A stretch of 11,375 bases of DNA from an uncultured Gemmiger sp. (lineage in GTDB: Bacteria; Bacillota; Clostridia; Oscillospirales; Ruminococcaceae). The notes beneath the pieces are model-generated. The model was not told where the DNA came from and did no database searches. It saw only the letters and a list, made by a program, of their open reading frames with translations. Each line of letters starts with the position of its first letter. The stretch's first letter is position 1. Location of the stretch: the NCBI GenBank assembly GCA_959018215.1, contig CAUEKL010000061.1, positions 1-11,375 of the forward strand, read 5' to 3'. Positions 1 to 6,861 of the stretch are shown piece after piece. A program made the position numbers and the translations under genes.

Positions 1-692
1 GCCCCGATTGTCAGGGCACCGGTGCCGCCAAGGGCACCAGCCCCGAAACCTGCCGCCAGTGTAACGGCCGAGGGTAGGTGGTACCCCAGCAGCGCACCCC
101 CTTCGGGGTGATGCAGAGCCAGCTGCCCTGCCCCCACTGCGGCGGGCGCGGCACCGTCATCAAGGACCCCTGCAAGACCTGCCGCGGTACCGGCAAGGTG
201 AGCAAGCGCAAGACGCTGGAAGTCAACATTCCCGCCGGCATTGACGACGATCAGAACATCGCGCTGCGCGGCCAGGGCGACGCCGGTTCCAACGGCGGCC
301 CCGCCGGTGACGTGATCGTCCATGTGACCGTCAAGCCCGACCCCATCTTCCTGCGGGACGGCTACGATGTGACCGTGCGTGTGCCCATCACCTTCAGCCA
401 GGCAGTTCTGGGTGATGAAATCGAAGTGCCTACCGTGGACGGCCGGGTCTCCCAGAAGATCCCCGAAGGCACCCAGAGCGGTACCCGCTTCCGTCTGCGC
501 GGTCAGGGCATCCAGTACCTGAACGGCCGCGGCCGCGGTGACCAGTACGTCATCGTGGAAGTGGAGATCCCCAAGAAACTGACCCGTGCCCAGCGCGACG
601 CCCTGAAGGCGTTTGATGAGTCCCTCAAGGATGACAACTACGAAAAGCGCAAGGGCTTCTTCAAGAACCTGCGCGATCGTTTCAACAAGTAA
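1..692 (+). pseudogene. dnaJ: DnaJ (Hsp40) chaperone, 3' part only, interrupted by an in-frame TAG
   Basis: This is the C-terminal part of the DnaJ co-chaperone, which stimulates DnaK ATPase and delivers unfolded clients in the cytoplasm. The frame opens at the window edge inside zinc-finger motif 1 (CPDCQGTG, its first Cys codon cut by the edge). It continues with motif 2 (CRQCNGRG), motif 3 (CPHCGGRG) and motif 4 (CKTCRGTG), then client-binding domains I and II and the C-terminal dimerisation tail, ending NLRDRFNK-TAA. The J-domain and G/F region lie outside the window. Between motifs 2 and 3 the frame meets TAG at 75-77, directly after CNGRG, where DnaJ proteins usually have Gln (GSGQV in E. 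coli, from memory). Downstream the frame is intact to 692. A restart at GTG 78 would give 204 aa with only half of the zinc finger. Identity as dnaJ is certain. Whether it is a true pseudogene, a base error (CAG to TAG) or a readthrough site cannot be told from sequence alone. Confidence 0.9.
75..77 (+). other. In-frame amber codon inside the dnaJ zinc-finger region
   Basis: Reading in the frame that encodes CPDCQGTG and CRQCNGRG, the codon after GGC-CGA-GGG is TAG, followed in the same frame by GTG-GTA-CCC and the rest of DnaJ. The frame does not shift across the codon, so a single C-to-T change of a CAG (Gln) codon explains it. None of the other nine genes in the window ends in TAG, nor does dnaJ itself. 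Confidence 0.9.
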
Positions 693-704
693 CCTCCAAG
701 CGCC

Positions 705-749
705 AAGCCGCGCCCTGCCGGGGCTTTTCCCGGTGGGGCGCGGCTTTTT
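705..749 (+). terminator. Rho-independent terminator after dnaJ
   Basis: An 11-bp perfect stem pairs 705-715 (AAGCCGCGCCC) with 736-746 (GGGCGCGGCTT). Its 20-nt loop holds a second stem of five pairs (718-722 with 729-733). A run of five T (745-749) closes the site. It starts 12 nt past the dnaJ stop codon, so it ends the dnaJ transcript before the DUF2142 gene. Confidence 0.92.
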
Positions 750-763
750 GTGTTCCGGCCCGG

Positions 764-792
764 TTGCGCTTTGCCTGGTTTTGGGATATAAT
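764..792 (+). promoter_or_regulatory. Sigma-70/SigA-type promoter of the DUF2142 gene
   Basis: A perfect -10 hexamer TATAAT lies at 787-792. A weak -35 hexamer TTGCGC lies at 764-769, with a 17-nt spacer. It sits between the dnaJ terminator and the TTG start at 862, giving a predicted start of transcription near 799 and a leader of about 60 nt. Confidence 0.7.
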
Positions 793-822
793 AACATCCG
801 TATGTGACCATCCTTTCATGCC

Positions 823-832
823 CCCAATTGGG
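823..832. promoter_or_regulatory. Perfect 10-bp palindrome in the DUF2142 leader (possible operator)
   Basis: CCCAATTGGG is fully self-complementary and lies about 25 nt downstream of the predicted transcription start. That position would suit a repressor site, but a palindrome this short is weak evidence and no regulator is encoded nearby. Confidence 0.25.
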
Positions 833-843
833 CAGAAATTCAC

Positions 844-852
844 AGGAAAGGA
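844..852 (+). promoter_or_regulatory. Ribosome binding site that supports the TTG start of the DUF2142 gene
   Basis: AGGAAAGGA lies 9 nt before TTG at 862. No in-frame ATG or GTG occurs near it, and the protein read from this TTG begins with a normal positively charged residue cluster followed by a membrane segment. Confidence 0.7.
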
Positions 853-861
853 CGAAAACCG

Positions 862-3177
862 TTGCAAAAAATCAAGACATGGGTCGTGCGGCACCGATTG
901 CTGCTGGCGGGGCTGCTGCTGGCGGTGGCTGCCGCACTGATACTGGCCTGGGCCAAGTATGACCTGGCCCAGCGGGTGGACGGACAGTCGGTATACCAGA
1001 TCGTTAACGATACCTACAGCCAGACCATAGAAATGCCCAAGGACGGCGGCCTGATGCAGGATGCTCCGCTGCGTGCGGGGCAAACGCTGTACGGTGTGCG
1101 GATTGATCTGACCAACTACAACTATGCCTTCGCCACAGGACAGGTGGTGGCGGAGCTGATGAATGAGAAGGGCGAAGCCATTGTTCAAGGGCACATTAAC
1201 TGTTTTGATGTGCGGGACAACACCTTTTCAACCATTATTTTCCCGTACCCGTACACCCCGGCCGAGGATGAGACGATACATCTCCATCTGTACTATGTGG
1301 GCACGGCGGACAAGGATTCCGTGCAGCCCATGGGCCTCTGGGCCAGTGAGGGGGTCGTTTCTCCGGCGGAAGATTCCGGTCTTACCGGTGCCATGCCTCT
1401 GACGGAGTACAGTACCGGCAGGGAACTGAACGCTACGGTGGCATTGCAGTACGTGGTAGATTATTCCGGCCAGTGGTCCCAGCGTCTGTCCGTGGTGCTG
1501 GGAGTGCTGCTGTTCGCGGCAGTGGTGCTGGCTTTTGTACTGCTGGCACGGCGGGCGGCGTTCTGGGCTATGGTGCTCGTCTGCGGAGCCGTGCTGGGCG
1601 GCGCATTCAGTATTGTGACACCGCCGCTGGTTGGCCCGGATGAGTACACGCACATGGCCAACAGCTACCAGGCAGCCAGCGAACTGCTGGGCCAGCCCCT
1701 GACCAACGGAGAAGAAGACGGTTGGCGGCTGCTGGTGCGCGCCTGTGATGCACCCTATTTTACGGCTCAGAGTGGGGATATCGGGATTTATGCCTACAAG
1801 GAATATCTTTCCCACCTGGGGGATGCTGCGGCTTCCAATGTGACCGACACACCCAGTGATTTCACTGTGGGCAGCAGCTTCAACCGTACCTTGTATCTGG
1901 GGCAGACCCTTGGCATCACGCTGATGCGGGCGTTGGGACGCGGGTTCCACGCCATGCTGCTGGCCGGGCGCCTGGGCAATCTGCTTGTTTATCTGGTGCT
2001 GGCGGCCTTGGCTGTGGCACTCATGCCGGAACGGTGGAAGGGGCTTCTGACCTGTGTGGCCCTGCTGCCGCAGACCCTGCAGCTTGCGGCCAGCTTCTCC
2101 GCTGATGCCACCGTGCTGGGGCTGGTGTTCTGCTTTACGGCTCTTTGTCTGACCCTGCGTCAGCGCCCGGCCCGCCGTGCGGAGCTGGTGCTGTTGGCGG
2201 TGCTGGCCTTCCTGATCGGCCCTGCCAAGGCCATTTATCTGCCGGTGCCGGCGCTGGTTCTCATCGCTCCGGCAAAACATCTGGACCCCCGGCAACATCC
2301 TGCCGGACCCACCGTGACACTGGCAAAACAGCGGGTGCGCCCCGGTGTGCTGGTCAAGGTGCTGGCCCTGGCGCTGGCTGTGCTGGGATGGGTGAATATG
2401 AACCTGGGCGCATTGGTCTATGCCACCCGGGATGTGGACAGTGAAGGGCTGACCCGCGCCGCTGTTGCCGTGGTCATTGCCGTGGCGGTGCTTGCCTTTG
2501 TATACTGGAAGCTGCACCGCAACCCCCGCCTGAAAAAAGCTTTCTTCGGCGTTTTGGCCGTGGTGGTATGTGTGGCGGTGCCGGTGATGTTCTGGAAAAT
2601 CACCCATATGTGGGGCGGTCTGACACCGGAACAGCTGGTGGAAGGCATCCAGCCCAACGGGGATTCCATTTACACCTATACCGCCGGATATATCTGCCGG
2701 AATCTGCCCGGCACCATCAAACTGCTGCTCCGCTCGGTGAGCGCCGAGGGCGCTGCCTGGCTGCAAGGCTTGCTGGGCACGGCCCTGGGCGAGCCGATTG
2801 TCTATCCCATCCAGGTCAGCTGGCTGCTGGGGCTGGGACTGCTTCTGGTGTTGCTGGCAGTGTCTCTGCCGCAGCCGGAAGAACCTTCTCTGCCGGGGCG
2901 CGTGCGCGCGGGCGGCTGGGTCATTGTGGCCCTGGTGGTGGGGCTGACCTTCTTCGCGGCCCTCAGCTGGACCCCCATCAACTACACCACCATCTTCGGG
3001 GTGCAGGGGCGGTACTGGCTGCCGGTGCTGCCGCTTGTTCTGGTCCTGCTGGGCAGTACCCGCACCTTCTCGGTGCGCCGCAATATTGCCCGACCTGCCG
3101 CTATGGCCACCGTATGCCTGACCTCTTTGGTGCTCCTGCAGGGGGCCGGGTTATATGCCCAGTGGCAGATGACCTGA
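862..3177 (+). CDS. DUF2142 family polytopic membrane protein
   Basis: This 771-aa integral membrane protein matches the DUF2142 family, whose members have a GT-C glycosyltransferase-like layout; the reaction is unknown. Residues 13-30 form the first membrane segment. Residues about 33-205 are a hydrophilic, probably extracytoplasmic domain. Further hydrophobic segments follow at about 208-228, 234-254, 365-388, 394-412, 415-432, 440-470, 497-519, 531-548, 560-578, 652-668, 684-702, 718-732 and 746-762. Family hallmarks are the loop PPLVGPDEYTH (254-264), SFSADATVLG (411-420) and the C-terminal GVQGRYWLPVLPL (713-725). The Asp/Glu/His of the first loop are typical of candidate catalytic residues in GT-C enzymes. 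The start is TTG, chosen because of the ribosome binding site at 844-852. It appears to be a single-gene unit between its own promoter and the hairpin at 3193-3224. A role in building a surface polysaccharide or glycolipid is inference from the fold family only, since no other glycan gene is nearby. Confidence 0.85.
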   Translation: MQKIKTWVVRHRLLLAGLLLAVAAALILAWAKYDLAQRVDGQSVYQIVNDTYSQTIEMPKDGGLMQDAPLRAGQTLYGVRIDLTNYNYAFATGQVVAELMNEKGEAIVQGHINCFDVRDNTFSTIIFPYPYTPAEDETIHLHLYYVGTADKDSVQPMGLWASEGVVSPAEDSGLTGAMPLTEYSTGRELNATVALQYVVDYSGQWSQRLSVVLGVLLFAAVVLAFVLLARRAAFWAMVLVCGAVLGGAFSIVTPPLVGPDEYTHMANSYQAASELLGQPLTNGEEDGWRLLVRACDAPYFTAQSGDIGIYAYKEYLSHLGDAAASNVTDTPSDFTVGSSFNRTLYLGQTLGITLMRALGRGFHAMLLAGRLGNLLVYLVLAALAVALMPERWKGLLTCVALLPQTLQLAASFSADATVLGLVFCFTALCLTLRQRPARRAELVLLAVLAFLIGPAKAIYLPVPALVLIAPAKHLDPRQHPAGPTVTLAKQRVRPGVLVKVLALALAVLGWVNMNLGALVYATRDVDSEGLTRAAVAVVIAVAVLAFVYWKLHRNPRLKKAFFGVLAVVVCVAVPVMFWKITHMWGGLTPEQLVEGIQPNGDSIYTYTAGYICRNLPGTIKLLLRSVSAEGAAWLQGLLGTALGEPIVYPIQVSWLLGLGLLLVLLAVSLPQPEEPSLPGRVRAGGWVIVALVVGLTFFAALSWTPINYTTIFGVQGRYWLPVLPLVLVLLGSTRTFSVRRNIARPAAMATVCLTSLVLLQGAGLYAQWQMT

Positions 3178-3192
3178 TTTTTTCCTCAGCCG

Positions 3193-3224
3193 GAACCCGG
3201 CACCCGCCCCGGCGGTGCCGGTTC
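3193..3224. other. Strong hairpin after the DUF2142 gene, without a 3' T-run
   Basis: GAACC at 3193-3197 and GGCACC at 3199-3204 pair with GGTGCCGGTTC at 3214-3224, and G3206 pairs with C3213. Single-C bulges lie at 3198 and 3205, and the loop is 3207-3212. The hairpin is bracketed by T6 (3178-3183) and A6 (3229-3234), which could pair and lengthen the stem. No T-run follows on either strand, so it is not a canonical terminator. It may act as a 3' stabilising hairpin or a weak terminator. Confidence 0.5.
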
Positions 3225-3284
3225 TGATAAAAAACACAATCACAGATGCAGTCGGACTCCCCGGCTGCAAGAAAGGAATTTACC

Positions 3285-3491
3285 ATGACTGTTCAGAGAG
3301 ATACCATCATCATTGACATCCTGAAGAACGACCCCTCCCAGGGGTGCGTGCCCATCTTCCAGAATGCGGGCATGCACTGCCTGGGCTGCATGGCCGCTCA
3401 CGGTGAAACTGTGGAGCAGGCCTGCGCCGTCCATGGCCTGAACCCCGACGGGCTCATCGACCAGCTCAATGAATACTTTGCCAAGCAGTAA
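3285..3491 (+). CDS. DUF1858 protein (hybrid-cluster-protein-associated redox disulfide domain)
   Basis: This 68-aa cytoplasmic protein consists of one DUF1858 / redox-disulfide domain. The hallmark stretch is GMHCLGC (29-35) followed by HGETVEQAC and VHGLNPDGLIDQLN. It has Cys32 and Cys35 as a CxxC pair, plus Cys21 and Cys47. Family members are short proteins thought to use the CxxC pair for redox or metal chemistry, often near hybrid cluster protein genes; no such gene is visible here. The start ATG at 3285 is preferred over an in-frame ATG at 3246 because GAAAGGAA (3271-3278) sits 6 nt before it and the domain starts directly after. The end overlaps the start of trmK by 23 nt, which suggests translational coupling. 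No promoter was recognised in 3178-3284. Confidence 0.85.
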   Translation: MTVQRDTIIIDILKNDPSQGCVPIFQNAGMHCLGCMAAHGETVEQACAVHGLNPDGLIDQLNEYFAKQ

Positions 3492-4155
3492 GTCGGTACC
3501 GCACCTGGATGCCCGCCTGGCCGCGGCGGCGGAGTTTGTCCGCCCCGGCAGTGTGGCGGCGGATATCGGGTGCGACCACGGCAAACTGAGTGCATGGCTG
3601 GCGGGCAGCGGACGCTGCCCGCTGGTTTTTGCATGTGATCTTCGCCCTGATCCTTTGGCCAAGGCCCGCCGCGCCTGCGCCCCCTACGGGGACAAGGTGC
3701 AGTTCCGGCTGGGTTCCGGGCTGGAAGTACTCCGCCCCGGGGAGGCCACCGATATCATCATCGCCGGGATGGGAGCCCAGACCATCATGGAAATTCTGGA
3801 TGCCGCTCCCTGGGTGTTCGACCCGGCCTACAATCTGGTGCTGGTGCCTGCCACCAAGCACAGCCTGCTGCGCCGCTGGCTGGCAAAGCGGGGCTTTACC
3901 CTGCGGGGGGAGACCCTGGCCCGTGCCGCGGGGCGCTGGTATGCTGTGATGAACGCCCGCTACACCGCCGACCCCCATGAGCCGGAGGGCCTGTGGTGCC
4001 TGTGTGGGCTGGTACAGGGGCAGCCCGGCGCCGAAGAATACCGCACCCAACAGTGCGGCAAGCTGAAAAAATACCGCAGGGGACTTGCCGACGGCCCGGA
4101 AGCCGAGGCAGTGGACGCCCTGATCGCAGAAGTGGAGGCAGGAAAATGGCCGTGA
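3469..4155 (+). CDS. trmK: tRNA (adenine(22)-N1)-methyltransferase TrmK
   Basis: TrmK transfers a methyl group from S-adenosylmethionine to N1 of A22 in tRNA. The 228-aa length is normal for the family. The N-terminal helix LDARLAAAAEFV (13-24) corresponds to the family's L-x-x-RL-x-x-x-A start. The SAM-binding motif I is VAADIGCDHGKLSAWLA (29-45), with the acidic ACDLRPDPLAKA strand and loop (55-66) after it. The characteristic IIIAGMGAQTIMEIL (97-110 region) follows, then the VPATKHSLLRRWLAKRGF segment (126-143). The C-terminal LKKYRRGLADG region (199-209) fits the coiled C-terminal domain. The start ATG lies inside the DUF1858 gene with a poor ribosome binding site, so TTG at 3478 is an alternative. 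The next gene starts before this one stops (10-nt overlap). The pairing with a NIF3 gene repeats the B. subtilis trmK-yqfO order. Confidence 0.93.
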   Translation: MNTLPSSKSVPHLDARLAAAAEFVRPGSVAADIGCDHGKLSAWLAGSGRCPLVFACDLRPDPLAKARRACAPYGDKVQFRLGSGLEVLRPGEATDIIIAGMGAQTIMEILDAAPWVFDPAYNLVLVPATKHSLLRRWLAKRGFTLRGETLARAAGRWYAVMNARYTADPHEPEGLWCLCGLVQGQPGAEEYRTQQCGKLKKYRRGLADGPEAEAVDALIAEVEAGKWP

Positions 4156-4895
4156 CCGTACAGCAAGTTTTGCAGATCCTCAAGGAATTCGCACCCCCGG
4201 AACTGGCCTGCAGCTGGGACAATGTAGGGCTGCTGGTGGATACCGGCCGCCCGGTGGGAGCCATTGCGGTGGCACTGGATATCACCGCCGACGTGGTGCA
4301 GGAAGCTGCCGAAAGCGGCTGTGACCTTATCGTGTCTCATCATCCGGTCATCTTCAATCCCCTGAAACACATTGGCCCCAAGGATGTTCCCGCACTGCTG
4401 GTCAAAAACGGCATTTCCGCCATCTGCATGCACACCAACCTGGATGCAGCAGCCGGCGGCGTCAACGATACCCTGGCCGACATCCTGGGCATGACCGAGA
4501 CCGAATCCTTCGCCGAAGGCTGCGGCCGCATCGGCAAGGTGAAACCCACCACCGCCGCCGAACTGGCCGGCCTGTGCGCCGATCGGCTGGGAGCCCATCC
4601 TCAGTTTGTGGAGGCTGACCGGCCGGTCACCCGACTGGCAGAAGTCAGTGGAGGCGGCGGCAGCTACCTGCAGGAGGCCATCGACCTGGGAGCCGATTGC
4701 TTCGTCACCGGGGAAGCCGCCCACCATATTGCCCTGCTGGCCCACCAGATGGGGGTAGGGCTGGTGGTGGCCGGGCACTGGGCTACCGAGCACCCGGTCA
4801 CCCGGGTGCTGGCCGAACGTCTGGCCGCCGCCTTGCCGGATGAGGTGCGCATCACCCTGGCCTTGTCCGACACCGATCCGTTTACCTGCCTGTAA
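4146..4895 (+). CDS. NIF3-like dinuclear metal centre protein (YqfO/YbgI family)
   Basis: This 249-aa protein of the NIF3/DUF34 family forms ring-shaped hexamers with a two-metal site; its substrate is not firmly established (a GTP cyclohydrolase-like role has been proposed for some members). The metal ligands are visible: SHHP (64-67, His65 and His66), HTNLD (96-100, Asp100), and GHWATE (210-215, His211 and Glu215). It also has the N-terminal CSWDNVGLLV signature (22-31) and the VSGGGGSYLQEAIDLGADCFVTGE stretch (167-190), of which GADCFVTGE is the clearest family mark. It is the short form: the PII-like insert present in B. subtilis YqfO is missing. The start ATG at 4146 lies within the last codons of trmK, preceded by GGAGGCAGGAAA. 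A longer upstream reading has no homology and lies wholly inside trmK. It is co-transcribed with trmK and followed after 51 nt by rqcH. Confidence 0.92.
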   Translation: MAVTVQQVLQILKEFAPPELACSWDNVGLLVDTGRPVGAIAVALDITADVVQEAAESGCDLIVSHHPVIFNPLKHIGPKDVPALLVKNGISAICMHTNLDAAAGGVNDTLADILGMTETESFAEGCGRIGKVKPTTAAELAGLCADRLGAHPQFVEADRPVTRLAEVSGGGGSYLQEAIDLGADCFVTGEAAHHIALLAHQMGVGLVVAGHWATEHPVTRVLAERLAAALPDEVRITLALSDTDPFTCL

Positions 4896-4946
4896 TTGAT
4901 CCGCCCCGGTTTGCCGGGAATGTCAATCCGAAAGAGGGGAGAACCT

Positions 4947-6704
4947 ATGGCACTGGATGCCGCCACCCTGGACCTGGTGGCCGCCGAACTGCGGGAAAAG
5001 CTGCTGGATGCCAAGATCGACAAGATTTTTGAGCCCACCCGGGACGAGGTACTCATCACCCTGCGTACCCGCACCGAGACCCATCGTCTGCTGCTGTCGG
5101 CCCGCAGCGGGTCCGCCCGGGTCTGCCTGACCCAGGAAACTTTTGAAAATCCGCTCACCCCGCCGGGATTCTGTATGCTGCTGCGCAAACATCTTACCGG
5201 CGGACGGCTTATTGAGCTGCGCCGGGAACCGGGAGACCGCATTGTTTTCTTTGATTTCCGCTGCACCAACGAGATGGGCGACCTGGTGGTGAACACCCTG
5301 GCCGCTGAGCTCATGGGCCGGTATTCCAACCTGGTACTGTTCCGGGACGGCAAGATCGTGGATGCCCTCAAGCGTGTGGATTTTGAGGACAGCGAGATCC
5401 GCCAGCTCCTTCCCGGCCTGCCGTATACTCTGCCGCCCAAGCCTAACAAGCCAGACTTTCTGGCGGTGAGCGGGGCCGCGATTGTGGAGGCTGCCTGCCG
5501 CACCGATCTGCCCGTAGCCCAGGCTCTGGGCAAGGCCGTGGGCGGCGTAGGCCCGGTGGTTCTGCGGGAAGCCGCCTGGCGTGCCTTCGGCGGGGAGACC
5601 GCCCTGGCTGCCTGCGATCTGAACGAGGAACAGCGCTGGGCCCTGTGTGCCGCGCTGGAGGACCTCAAGGCCGAACACGCTGCCGGAGGTCATCCCACGG
5701 CGGTGCGTCTGCCCCAGGCGGACGGCTCTCTCAAGCCGGTGGAGTTCAGCTTCTTTGCACCCCGGCAGTATGGTGCCAACGCCAGCCTGACCGCGTATCC
5801 TTCTTACAGCGTTATGCTGGAGGATTACTACGCCACCAAGGACCGGGCCGAGCGTCTGCGCCAGAAGAGCCGGGAACTGTACAAGGCTGTGCACAATATG
5901 TACGAGCGTGCGGTGCGCAAGCAGGCCGCCCGACGGGAGGAGCAGGCCCAGAGCCAGAAGGCCGATACCCTGCGCCTGTGCGGGGAACTGCTCCAGGCCA
6001 ATCTGTGGGCCATCCATAAAGGCGACCGGGAAGTGACGGTGGAAAACTACTATACCGGTGAGCCCATGACCATCCGGCTGGACCCCCGCCTGGGCCCCAA
6101 CGAGAACGCCCAGAAATACTTCAAGGACTACAAGAAGAAGCAGACCGCCGGTGCCATGCTCAAAAAGCTGCTGGCGGAAGGGGAGACCGAGATCGAGTAT
6201 CTGGCCACCGTCATGTATGAGGTGGAGTCTGCCCCCGGGGAACAGGCGCTGAATGAAATTCGCGCCGAGCTGAAAAGCCAGGGGTATCTGAAATACTTCA
6301 AGCAGAGGGACAAGCGCCAGAAGCCCGCCGACTTCCTGCGCTACCGCTCCAGCGACGGCTTTGAGATCCTGGTGGGCCGCAACAACACCCAAAACGATAA
6401 GCTCACCCTGCACACTGCCCGGGGCAAGGACCTGTGGTTCCATGTACAGAAAGCCCCCGGCAGCCACACGGTGGTCATGAGCCGCGGCGAGGACATTCCC
6501 GATACCACCAAACAGGAAGCCGCCGAGCTGGCGGTGCTCCATTCCAGCCAGAACGGCGGGGCGAAGGTGCCGGTGGATACAACCGAGGTGAAGAACATCT
6601 GGAAAGCCAATGGCGCCAAGCCCGGCATGGTTTTGTATGAGGTGTATACCACCGTATACGTCACCCCGCGCCCCGGTTTGGAAGAGCAGCTCCGGCAGAA
6701 GTGA
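4947..6704 (+). CDS. rqcH: RqcH, ribosome quality control NFACT protein (Rqc2 homologue)
   Basis: RqcH binds the peptidyl-tRNA-blocked 50S subunit after ribosome splitting and recruits Ala-tRNA to add a C-terminal poly-Ala tail that marks the stalled peptide for degradation. At 585 aa it is close to the length of B. subtilis RqcH. Residues 1-200 are the NFACT-N domain, with Asp97-Arg98 in EPGDRIVFF, the pair shown in B. subtilis to be needed for tailing. A helical HhH part lies around 180-270. A long charged coiled coil spans about 290-450, holding the motif LDPRLGPNENAQKYFKDY (378-395). The NFACT-R domain spans about 465-575, with LWFHVQKAPGSHTVV (496-510). Older annotations call it fibronectin-binding protein. 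The start ATG 4947 is set by AGAGGGGAG (4934-4942) just upstream. An in-frame extension to 4896 lacks such a site. It is the last gene of the DUF1858-trmK-NIF3 operon. Confidence 0.95.
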   Translation: MALDAATLDLVAAELREKLLDAKIDKIFEPTRDEVLITLRTRTETHRLLLSARSGSARVCLTQETFENPLTPPGFCMLLRKHLTGGRLIELRREPGDRIVFFDFRCTNEMGDLVVNTLAAELMGRYSNLVLFRDGKIVDALKRVDFEDSEIRQLLPGLPYTLPPKPNKPDFLAVSGAAIVEAACRTDLPVAQALGKAVGGVGPVVLREAAWRAFGGETALAACDLNEEQRWALCAALEDLKAEHAAGGHPTAVRLPQADGSLKPVEFSFFAPRQYGANASLTAYPSYSVMLEDYYATKDRAERLRQKSRELYKAVHNMYERAVRKQAARREEQAQSQKADTLRLCGELLQANLWAIHKGDREVTVENYYTGEPMTIRLDPRLGPNENAQKYFKDYKKKQTAGAMLKKLLAEGETEIEYLATVMYEVESAPGEQALNEIRAELKSQGYLKYFKQRDKRQKPADFLRYRSSDGFEILVGRNNTQNDKLTLHTARGKDLWFHVQKAPGSHTVVMSRGEDIPDTTKQEAAELAVLHSSQNGGAKVPVDTTEVKNIWKANGAKPGMVLYEVYTTVYVTPRPGLEEQLRQK

Positions 6705-6741
6705 TTTCTTCACCGGATACAAATACGTTACATCTGTAAAA

Positions 6742-6786
6742 AAAGCGCGTTCTTTTCTCAAGTCTGATGGGAAAGGAGCGCGCTTT
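6742..6786. terminator. Long hairpin after rqcH (terminator, A7 on the 5' side, T3 on the 3' side)
   Basis: Positions 6742-6760 pair with 6768-6786 in a 19-bp stem (GCGCG core plus a T-rich/A-rich middle with a few G-T pairs) around a 7-nt loop. The top-strand transcript ends in only UUU, while the bottom-strand reading ends in seven U (from A7, 6738-6744). It starts 38 nt past the rqcH stop, so it most likely ends the operon, with the geometry of a bidirectional terminator. Confidence 0.7.
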
Positions 6787-6787
6787 A

Positions 6788-6796
6788 TGCTATACT
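6788..6796 (+). promoter_or_regulatory. Extended -10 promoter of the lipoprotein cluster
   Basis: TGC directly before TATACT (6791-6796) forms an extended -10 element. No good -35 hexamer lies 16-18 nt upstream; that region is the right arm of the preceding hairpin. It would start transcription near 6803, giving a leader of about 60 nt before the first lipoprotein gene. That leader holds a possible small hairpin (GGCCG at 6813-6817 with CGGCC at 6838-6842). Confidence 0.55.
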
Positions 6797-6861
6797 GAAG
6801 ATAATAAAGAGAGGCCGTTCTGCCTCCCTGGACGGGGCGGCCGGGAAAAGAGGAATGTCCC

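Noticed and set aside
613..807. 64-aa open frame over the end of dnaJ
   Set aside because: It crosses the dnaJ terminator and promoter region and has no recognisable features.
1228..2766. 512-aa open frame on the minus strand
   Set aside because: It is a shadow of the DUF2142 gene. The translation is rich in His/Gln/Arg without domain features.
3993..4145. Upstream extension of the NIF3 gene
   Set aside because: The added 51 residues are an Arg-rich translation of trmK in another frame. The NIF3 fold begins at ATG 4146, which has a proper ribosome binding site.
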